This document shows positions 1-4,418 of a DNA stretch of 5,802 bases, piece by piece. Within the stretch, counting starts at the first letter, position 1; every line of letters starts with the position of its first letter. The notes under the pieces are model-generated. The model did not search any database and was not told the origin of the DNA. It saw only the letters and a list, made by a program, of their open reading frames with translations. The stretch comes from Chitinophaga pinensis (GTDB taxonomy: Bacteria > Bacteroidota > Bacteroidia > SXHM01), in the NCBI GenBank assembly GCA_945889235.1, contig CAMDBK010000202.1:1-5802 (forward strand), given 5' to 3'. Made by a program: the position numbers and the translations under genes.

Positions 1-1
1 G

Positions 2-493
2 GAGAATGATTTAACAAGCTCTAAATTGTTTCTTGATAGCGTTTACAATCTTCTTATTATAGACTCATTAACCTTTTCAGAAGCTGCCGAAAAATTCTCG
101 GATGACGAAGCTGACAAAAAAAACGGAGGAATGGTAACCAACGCACAAACAGGTTCAACAAAATTTGAAATGGATCAGTTGAGTTCCATTGACCCTACGC
201 TATTTCTTACCATTGATAAAATGGAAGTTGGTGAATTTTCGAAACCCATTATTACAAGTTCAAGTGATGGCAAACAATCTTACAGTATAATATTACTAAA
301 GTCACGTACAGAGCCGCACAAAGCTAACCTGCGTGATGATTATCAGAAGATACAAACAGCAGCTTCAAGCATGAAAGAAAGCAACATTGTAAGAGAATGG
401 ATTGAGAGAAAAATTAAAACTACGTATGTAAAAATTGATGATGCTTATTTGAATTGTGATTTTAATAATCCGTGGATAAAAAAAAGTAATTAA
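2..493 (+). CDS. SurA/PpiC-type periplasmic peptidyl-prolyl cis-trans isomerase, C-terminal part
   Basis: This is the 3' part of a gene cut by the left window edge. The frame is open from the first complete codon at position 2 to the TAA at 491-493, giving 163 visible residues. A TTG at 26 could be called as a start, but the frame continues upstream of it and the product would begin inside a domain. The fragment begins in the second half of a parvulin (rotamase) domain: FSDDEADKKNGGMV (fragment residues about 32-45) matches the parvulin S-D...K..GG signature, followed by an E-V-G-E-F-S-KP strand typical of the domain end. The tail (ANLRDDYQ, then REWIERKIKTTYVKID) resembles the C-terminal helix and strand of Bacteroidota SurA-like chaperones. 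Members assist folding of outer-membrane proteins in the periplasm. The signal peptide and N-terminal chaperone domain, if present, lie outside the window. The gene is 93 bp upstream of moxR on the same strand; this pairing is, from memory, common in Bacteroidota. Confidence 0.85.
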   Translation, partial: ENDLTSSKLFLDSVYNLLIIDSLTFSEAAEKFSDDEADKKNGGMVTNAQTGSTKFEMDQLSSIDPTLFLTIDKMEVGEFSKPIITSSSDGKQSYSIILLKSRTEPHKANLRDDYQKIQTAASSMKESNIVREWIERKIKTTYVKIDDAYLNCDFNNPWIKKSN

Positions 494-520
494 GCTAATG
501 GCTATTAGCCATTAGCTAAT
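493..520. repeat. Heptanucleotide tandem repeat block 1 (4 units), perfect 11-bp hairpin
   Basis: Four consecutive 7-bp units of the form AGCYNNN start at the last base of the upstream stop codon: AGCTAAT, GGCTATT, AGCCATT, AGCTAAT. Positions 493-503 and 507-517 are perfect reverse complements around an ATT loop, so a stem of 11 bp can form. No T-run follows the stem on either strand, so I do not call it an intrinsic terminator. The block also has partial complementarity (about 17 of 24 positions) to block 2 at 548-571. Confidence 0.75.
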
Positions 521-546
521 TAAAAACAAAAACGAAATATAACCAA

Positions 547-577
547 AGCTAACAGCCATCAGCTAATAGCTAAAAGC
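547..577. repeat. Heptanucleotide tandem repeat block 2 (4 units plus a partial)
   Basis: AGCTAAC, AGCCATC, AGCTAAT and AGCTAAA follow in exact 7-bp register, then a trailing AGC at 575-577. The block ends 9 nt before the ATG of the MoxR gene, so it occupies the probable 5' untranslated region. It shares units with blocks 1 and 3 (AGCTAAT with block 1, AGCTAAC with block 3). Its 16-nt core at 555-570 is nearly the reverse complement (one mismatch) of the first 16 nt of the hairpin arm in block 3. Confidence 0.75.
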
Positions 578-586
578 AACGAAGAA

Positions 587-1558
587 ATGAACTACACATC
601 AGACAAAGAAGCAATAGATGCCTTTGTGGTTTCTTACAAAAAACTGAACAGCGAAATTGCGAAAGTAATTGTAGGGCAGGAAGAAGTTGTAAAAAGTGTG
701 CTCACCTCCATTTTCAGTAACGGACATTGTTTGCTGGTAGGTGTTCCCGGCCTTGCAAAAACATTACTTGTAAATACAATTTCTGAGGCGCTGGGACTAA
801 CTTATAACCGCATCCAGTTTACTCCAGATCTTATGCCATCCGATATTATCGGCACAGAAATATTAGATGATTCAAGGCAATTTAAATTTATCAAAGGACC
901 ATTATTTGCCAACATTATTTTGGCAGATGAAATAAACCGTACTCCGCCAAAAACACAATCTGCATTATTGGAAGCCATGCAGGAACGCGCTGTTACCACT
1001 GCCGGAAAACGCTACGTGCTTGATGCTCCTTTCTTTGTGCTTGCTACACAAAATCCCATTGAGCAGGAAGGAACCTATCCCTTGCCTGAAGCGCAGTTAG
1101 ACCGTTTTATGTTCAACATCTGGCTTGATTATCCAAGCTTTGCTGAAGAACTGAATATTGTAAAACAAACAACAGGTGCTGCAGGAATAAAACCTGACAA
1201 GGTGTTGAATACCGAAGAGATTTTATTTTTTCAGAAACTGCTTACCAAACTTCCGGTAGCTGATAATGTTCTGGAATACGCTGTGAAATTAGCTACCAGC
1301 ACCCGCCCGGGAACTAAATATGCCAGCGACACAATCAATAATTATTTAAGCTGGGGAGCAGGACCGCGCGCATCACAATATTTAGTAGTTGGTGCAAAAA
1401 CCAATGCCGCTATTAACGGAAAATATTCACCCGACATTGAAGATGTAAAAGCTGTTGCCCCTGCTGTACTGCGTCATCGCATAGTGCTTAACTACAAAGC
1501 AGAAGCTGATGGTTTGTCGGTTGAAGATATTATTAAGGAATTACTTAAGTCCAATTAA
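587..1558 (+). CDS. MoxR-family AAA+ ATPase
   Basis: A complete 323-residue protein of normal MoxR length (about 310-330). Visible AAA+ elements are Walker A GVPGLAKT (residues 52-59), Walker B ILADEINR (111-118, with D114/E115), sensor 1 ATQN (153-156), the arginine-finger region QLDRF (170-174), and the sensor 2-like GAGPRAS (257-263, R261). The C-terminal AAA_lid_2 helical region covers roughly residues 220-320. MoxR proteins are cytoplasmic ATP-driven chaperones that usually act with von Willebrand A-domain or DUF58 partners to mature or insert metals into client proteins, often at the envelope. The ATG at 587 gives the usual N-terminus, in which the conserved VIVGQEEV motif starts near residue 28. 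There is no Shine-Dalgarno, only an A-rich leader, as usual in Bacteroidota. The gene lies downstream of a SurA-like gene. No DUF58 or vWA gene follows; the next gene is a lipoprotein, so the partner is not evident here. Confidence 0.95.
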   Translation: MNYTSDKEAIDAFVVSYKKLNSEIAKVIVGQEEVVKSVLTSIFSNGHCLLVGVPGLAKTLLVNTISEALGLTYNRIQFTPDLMPSDIIGTEILDDSRQFKFIKGPLFANIILADEINRTPPKTQSALLEAMQERAVTTAGKRYVLDAPFFVLATQNPIEQEGTYPLPEAQLDRFMFNIWLDYPSFAEELNIVKQTTGAAGIKPDKVLNTEEILFFQKLLTKLPVADNVLEYAVKLATSTRPGTKYASDTINNYLSWGAGPRASQYLVVGAKTNAAINGKYSPDIEDVKAVAPAVLRHRIVLNYKAEADGLSVEDIIKELLKSN

Positions 1559-1564
1559 ATTTCG

Positions 1565-1579
1565 TTATACTTTGTATAA
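1565..1579. promoter_or_regulatory. Short inverted repeat with an imperfect Bacteroidota -7-like motif upstream of the lipoprotein gene
   Basis: TTATAC (1565-1570) and GTATAA (1574-1579) are perfect reverse complements around TTT. The same bases contain TA-TAC-TTTG (1566-1574), which resembles the Bacteroidota -7 element TAnnTTTG but has one extra spacer base. A start site about 7 nt further on would leave a leader of roughly 17 nt before the ATG at 1598. I see no convincing -33 TTG, so this is a weak candidate for a promoter or operator. Confidence 0.2.
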
Positions 1580-1597
1580 ACTTAAATTAAAAACATC

Positions 1598-2038
1598 ATG
1601 AAAAAATTCAACTACTTTTTATTTTCTGCACTTGTTGTTGTTGTTTTAACTGTTTCATGCCGCAAGGAACATGATGAAGCAGTAACTAAAGTGATTGATG
1701 TAATGATGGATGCAAACGGAACTTATTCTTATACCATGCCGCCAAGTGGTGATGTTGATGATGTAATGGAAATTTTACAACAGGCAAAACATTTTGTTGT
1801 AAGTCAAATCACAACTGATGCATCAAACAATACCTTATTTGAATATACACCGGAACTAAATTATAACGGTACTGACGAAATTCATATCAACACAGTTGAA
1901 GGCGAACACAAAGATGAAGATCATCACGGAAATAACAATCAGGGTGGTTTTGGTAACTGTACCGGTGGCAATCATGAAGATGATGAGGTAAATTATGTTT
2001 TCAGGATTACCATTACAAGGGCTACAAAGCCTGAATAA
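1598..2038 (+). CDS. Small lipoprotein of unknown function with a His/acidic-rich insert
   Basis: A 146-residue protein beginning with a clear lipoprotein signal: MKK charge, a hydrophobic stretch (residues 6-19), and the lipobox LTVSC with Cys21 as the predicted lipidated residue. The mature part is about 126 residues. Residues 66-100 contain FEYTPELNYNGTDEIHI, which resembles the Y-TP-x-x-N-x-NG-D core of cadherin/Ig-like repeats found in bacterial surface proteins. The matching terminal strand appears to be VNYVFRITITR (131-141). Between them, residues 101-130 form a low-complexity insert with four His (104, 109, 110, 126), one Cys (121), many Asp/Glu and Gly/Asn. This reads as one beta-sandwich module with a long metal-binding-like loop; the fold and metal binding are inferences. 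The gene is 39 bp downstream of the MoxR gene on the same strand and may be cotranscribed. I do not recognise a named family. Confidence 0.85.
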   Translation: MKKFNYFLFSALVVVVLTVSCRKEHDEAVTKVIDVMMDANGTYSYTMPPSGDVDDVMEILQQAKHFVVSQITTDASNNTLFEYTPELNYNGTDEIHINTVEGEHKDEDHHGNNNQGGFGNCTGGNHEDDEVNYVFRITITRATKPE

Positions 2039-2041
2039 TAC

Positions 2042-2055
2042 AGCTTTCAGCTACT
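2042..2055. repeat. Possible two-unit remnant of the heptanucleotide repeat
   Basis: AGCTTTC and AGCTACT lie in 7-bp register in the 26-bp spacer between the convergent lipoprotein and Smr genes. Both fit the AGCYNNN pattern of the longer blocks. Two units alone could arise by chance; their intergenic location is the only extra support. Confidence 0.3.
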
Positions 2056-2064
2056 GCACAATCT

Positions 2065-2313
2065 TCAGAAATGCACAAAAATCCTCCCGTGATTTTTACT
2101 GTCGTTTTCTAAACGTTTATACTTTTCCTTAATATGTTTTTGCATAAGAAAGCGCTGAACCTTTTTCTTCAGTTGCCCGCTTCCTTTACCCGGAATTATT
2201 TCAACCAAATCAATTTTTCGTTCAACAGCTTCATCAATAATATCGTTCAGTGCATCATCAATCTGTTTACCTTTGTTGAAGATTTCATGCAAATCAAGTT
2301 TAAGTTTACTCAT
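2065..2313 (-). CDS. Small stand-alone Smr-domain protein
   Basis: An 82-residue protein that is almost entirely one Smr (small MutS-related) domain. Visible features are LDLH (residues 6-9), corresponding to the Smr LDLHG/LDxH motif; a helix with the pattern A-L-x-x-I-I-D-E-A (21-29); the strand-loop VEIIPGKGSGQLKKKV (37-52), corresponding to the HGKGxGxLR motif; then a helix and a final strand HGRIFVHF (75-82), corresponding to the GGxGxTxVxL end. Smr domains bind nucleic acid, and some nick DNA or cleave RNA; the role of short solitary versions is not well settled. The usual His of HGKG is replaced by Pro41. The gene is convergent with the lipoprotein gene (26-bp spacer) and divergent from bcp (79 bp, filled with heptad repeats). 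The ATG gives a complete domain. TACTTTTG on the minus strand (2325-2318) matches TAnnTTTG but is too close to the ATG for a conventional leader. Confidence 0.85.
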   Translation of the reverse strand: MSKLKLDLHEIFNKGKQIDDALNDIIDEAVERKIDLVEIIPGKGSGQLKKKVQRFLMQKHIKEKYKRLENDSKNHGRIFVHF

Positions 2314-2325
2314 AAAACAAAAGTA

Positions 2326-2388
2326 AGCTATTAGCTGATAGCCTTTAGCTCTTAGCTAACAGCCAACAGCTATAAGCCAAAAGCCAAA
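2326..2388. repeat. Heptanucleotide tandem repeat block 3 (9 units), long imperfect hairpin
   Basis: Nine uninterrupted 7-bp units fill the spacer between the divergent smr and bcp genes: AGCTATT, AGCTGAT, AGCCTTT, AGCTCTT, AGCTAAC, AGCCAAC, AGCTATA, AGCCAAA, AGCCAAA. The AGC is invariant and the fourth base is always T or C. The last unit ends 4 nt before the bcp ATG and the first begins 12 nt from the smr ATG. Positions 2327-2350 and 2354-2377 can pair at 18 of 24 positions around a CTT loop. The block must contain, overlap or sit next to the control signals of both genes. Confidence 0.85.
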
Positions 2389-2392
2389 TAAA

Positions 2393-2839
2393 ATGCTAAA
2401 AGAAGGACAACAAGCACCTGAATTTGAATTGCCTGATAACAATGGCGACCTTGTAAAACTAAGTGATTTTAAAGGAAAGAAAAATATAGTTCTGTTCTTT
2501 TATCCAAAAGATTTTACCGGTGGCTGCACCGCTGAAGCCTGCAGTTTCCGTGACAGCTATGAAGATTTTACCGATGCCGGTGCTGAAGTAATTGGTATCA
2601 GTTCAGACGATGTAATCTCACACCGAAAATTTTCTGCTCAACACAAACTGCCGTTTATTTTATTAAGTGATAAAGGAGGAAAAATTAAAGACTTATTTGG
2701 TGTAAAAGATGACCTATTCGGTCTGCTGATGGGCAGAGTAACATTTGTAATTGACAAAGATGGAAAAGTAAAAAAAGTGTTTGATTCAAAAACTGATTTT
2801 AGCGGGCATAGTAGTGAAGCGTTGGCTGCTCTACGCTAA
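2393..2839 (+). CDS. bcp: Thiol peroxidase of the Bcp/PrxQ peroxiredoxin family
   Basis: A complete 148-residue protein, close to the length of E. coli Bcp (about 156). It has the AhpC/TSA thioredoxin-like fold, visible as an N-terminal G-x-x-APEFELPD segment (5-15), the strand NIVLFFYPKDFT (31-42), and the active site TGGCTAEAC (42-50). Cys45 is the expected peroxidatic cysteine, and Cys50, five residues on, is the expected resolving cysteine of the two-cysteine Bcp type. VIGISSD (66-72) and RVTFVIDKDGKV (115-126), with the conserved Arg115, complete the family pattern. The enzyme reduces hydrogen peroxide and organic hydroperoxides in the cytoplasm using thioredoxin. The start follows a TAAA leader with no Shine-Dalgarno, directly after nine heptad repeats. 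The gene ends 13 bp from the convergent secreted-protein gene. Confidence 0.95.
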   Translation: MLKEGQQAPEFELPDNNGDLVKLSDFKGKKNIVLFFYPKDFTGGCTAEACSFRDSYEDFTDAGAEVIGISSDDVISHRKFSAQHKLPFILLSDKGGKIKDLFGVKDDLFGLLMGRVTFVIDKDGKVKKVFDSKTDFSGHSSEALAALR

Positions 2840-2852
2840 TAAATTGATTTCC

Positions 2853-3392
2853 TTATTTTTTAAGTTCATGACTGAACTTAGCCCCGTTATTTTTAAACAA
2901 GTTATAAAATTTCATGCTGTTGCTCAGGGTTTGCATCAGAAATTTCTTGTCCTGCTCATTCTCGGTTTCAAAGGCTTCTTCAAAAGTTTTTTCAGTATCG
3001 TCCTGCACCCAGTCCAGCAAAGTGCGCCCGTCATCTTCAATAAAATTCATATCCACCTTCATCTCGTAAACAAGAAAGAAGGAAACGTTCAGCGCATTCT
3101 CCAATACACATTTGCGCAGCATACTGCCACCTGAAAAGCCCGGCTGAGGGCGACAACGGATGCAGGAATAATTTGCCCTTGTCCATATTTTCACTTTGTC
3201 CAATGAGTTTTCTGCGCTGCGTTTCTGCAACTGATACTTGATAAGTGAAGCCTGATTATTTTCGATATTGCTGCAAATATTGCGTTCAAAAATTGAACCC
3301 AGGTTACAGGGTAAAACTGCAACTGCTGTTTGTGAGAAACCCAAATAACAAAAGAAAACAGACAGAAAAATAATAAGAACTACTCGCTTCAT
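2853..3392 (-). CDS. Secreted protein of unknown function with CxxC and ankyrin-like C-terminus
   Basis: A 179-residue protein with an N-terminal signal peptide: MKR, a hydrophobic core (4-18), and a likely signal peptidase I cut at GFS-Q after residue 20. There is no lipobox in the right place. The mature protein has five cysteines (29, 40, 77, 80, 95), including a CIRC pair (77-80), which would allow disulfides or metal binding. Residues 113-128 (VDMNFIEDDGRTLLDW) resemble the start of an ankyrin repeat (the D-x-x-GRTLLD pattern), and 161-172 (KFYNLFKNNGAK) resemble the helix-turn end of a repeat (L-x-x-x-GA). They are separated by a Glu/Asp-rich segment longer than the normal 33-residue spacing. 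This suggests one or two degenerate ankyrin units; that is an inference. The gene lies 12 bp downstream of murB on the same strand and is probably the last gene of the waaA-murB operon. I do not recognise a named family. Confidence 0.75.
   Translation of the reverse strand: MKRVVLIIFLSVFFCYLGFSQTAVAVLPCNLGSIFERNICSNIENNQASLIKYQLQKRSAENSLDKVKIWTRANYSCIRCRPQPGFSGGSMLRKCVLENALNVSFFLVYEMKVDMNFIEDDGRTLLDWVQDDTEKTFEEAFETENEQDKKFLMQTLSNSMKFYNLFKNNGAKFSHELKK
2861..2880. other. Perfect 8-bp inverted repeat at a convergent gene end
   Basis: TAAGTTCA (2861-2868) and TGAACTTA (2873-2880) are exact reverse complements around TGAC. The repeat overlaps the last codons of the secreted-protein gene and lies about 20 bp after the bcp stop, where a shared 3'-end structure would be expected. 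No T-run follows the stem in either direction (GCCCC on plus, A-rich on minus), so it is not a classic intrinsic terminator. Confidence 0.4.
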
Positions 3393-3404
3393 TTCAGTTT
3401 GCGA

Positions 3405-4418
3405 TTATACAATATTTACTTCTCTTTCCAGCGTAACATTGAATTTTTTCTGCACAGAATCCATAACTTGCTGAGAGAGAAATAAGATATCCTCGCCTTT
3501 TGCATTTCCATAATTAACTAATACAAGTGCCTGATTTTTGTGAACCCCGAAATCATCTTTGCGATAACCTTTCCATCCGCATTGTTCAATCAACCAGCCT
3601 GCTGCAAGTTTTACATCAGTACCGGCAGGATAACCCACTACCGTTGGATATTCGTGTTTTATTTTCAGATATACTTCTTCAGGTACAACAGGGTTTTTGA
3701 AAAAGCTGCCCGCATTCCCTATTTCTTTCGGGTCGGGAAGTTTACTGCTGCGGATAGCGCAGACAGCTTTGCTCACTGCTGCAATGCTCAGTTCCTTAAT
3801 TCCCATCTTTTCCAGCTCCTGTTCAATTGCGCCATACGTTGTATTGTATTTTGGAGTTTTATTCAACCGCAGCGTAACGGATGTAATTACAAATTTTTCA
3901 AGTTGTTTGTTTTTAAAAACACTTTCACGGTAACCGAAATTACAATCTGCAGCAGTAAATTTCAGCAACTCACCTGAAGCAATTTCAAATGCTTCCAACT
4001 CATGAAAAACATCTTTAAGCTCTACACCGTATGCGCCTATATTCTGCATAGGACCTGCACCAACATTGCCGGGTATCAATGAAAGATTTTCAACTCCTGC
4101 ATAATTACCGGCAATGCAGTGAAGCACAAAATTGTGCCAGTTCTCACCGGCTCCGGCTTTAACAAAAACATGTTCTACATTTTCTCTTTCAACTGAAATT
4201 CCTTTGAAATTATTTTTAATAACCAGGCCGTCAAAATTTCGGGTAAAAAGAATATTGCTGCCTCCTCCCAGAATAAGTTTTTTAGTATTGCTGAACTGTT
4301 TATCTGAACAAATTTCACGCAGTTCATCTACCTCAGAAACTTCAGTAAACAGTGCTGAGTTAACATCAATACCAAAAGTATTAAACTGTTTAAGTGAACT
4401 ATTTTTGCTGATTATCAT
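3405..4418 (-). CDS. murB: UDP-N-acetylenolpyruvoylglucosamine reductase MurB (type I)
   Basis: A complete 337-residue FAD enzyme that uses NADPH to reduce UDP-GlcNAc-enolpyruvate to UDP-MurNAc, the second committed step of peptidoglycan synthesis in the cytoplasm. The FAD_binding_4 domain is visible as NTFGID (13-18), LGGGSNIL (50-57), and GVENLSLIPGNVGAGPMQNI (108-127). The MurB C-terminal domain shows FGYRES (161-166; Arg164 matches the catalytic Arg of E. coli MurB), TYGAI (194-198) after a Tyr-containing loop typical of type I, GNAGSFFKNP (234-243; Ser238 is the proton-donating serine), AGWLIEQCGWKG (273-284), HKNQALVLVN (293-302), and LEREV (330-334; Glu333 is the expected catalytic acid). 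The protein ends three residues after LEREV, which I recall as normal for Bacteroidota. Its ATG overlaps the waaA stop in ATGA, indicating translational coupling. Confidence 0.97.
   Translation of the reverse strand: MIISKNSSLKQFNTFGIDVNSALFTEVSEVDELREICSDKQFSNTKKLILGGGSNILFTRNFDGLVIKNNFKGISVERENVEHVFVKAGAGENWHNFVLHCIAGNYAGVENLSLIPGNVGAGPMQNIGAYGVELKDVFHELEAFEIASGELLKFTAADCNFGYRESVFKNKQLEKFVITSVTLRLNKTPKYNTTYGAIEQELEKMGIKELSIAAVSKAVCAIRSSKLPDPKEIGNAGSFFKNPVVPEEVYLKIKHEYPTVVGYPAGTDVKLAAGWLIEQCGWKGYRKDDFGVHKNQALVLVNYGNAKGEDILFLSQQVMDSVQKKFNVTLEREVNIV

Noticed and set aside
26..28. TTG start for the first gene
   Set aside because: The frame is open upstream to the window edge and the product would begin inside the parvulin domain, so the gene is truncated by the window rather than starting here.
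493..517. 11-bp perfect stem after the SurA-like gene as an intrinsic terminator
   Set aside because: An A-rich rather than T-rich stretch follows on the plus strand, and the stem is explained by the heptad repeat units.
493..577. CRISPR array formed by the repeated AGCTAAT-like units
   Set aside because: The units are 7 bp, contiguous and without spacers, and there are no cas genes in the window.
802..999. Minus-strand open frame of 65 codons
   Set aside because: It lies wholly antisense to the MoxR Walker B region, shows no protein-like motifs, and the plus-strand frame is a certain gene.
2077..2097. Inverted repeat AAAAATC / GATTTTT with a 7-nt loop near the 3' end of smr as a terminator
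   Set aside because: The stem has a single G-C pair, lies inside codons for the conserved last strand of the Smr domain, and is not followed by a T-run.
2318..2325. TACTTTTG on the minus strand, a match to the Bacteroidota -7 promoter element in front of smr
   Set aside because: It is only 4 nt from the smr ATG, which would require a leaderless message, and no TTG is found at the -33 spacing.
2134..2334. Plus-strand open frame of 66 codons across the Smr gene
   Set aside because: It is antisense to a recognisable Smr domain and has a Phe/Ile/Asn-rich composition typical of a shadow frame.
2781..3134. Plus-strand open frame of 117 codons overlapping the end of bcp
   Set aside because: It overlaps bcp in another frame and then runs antisense to the secreted protein, which has a clear signal peptide. 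It has no motif of its own.
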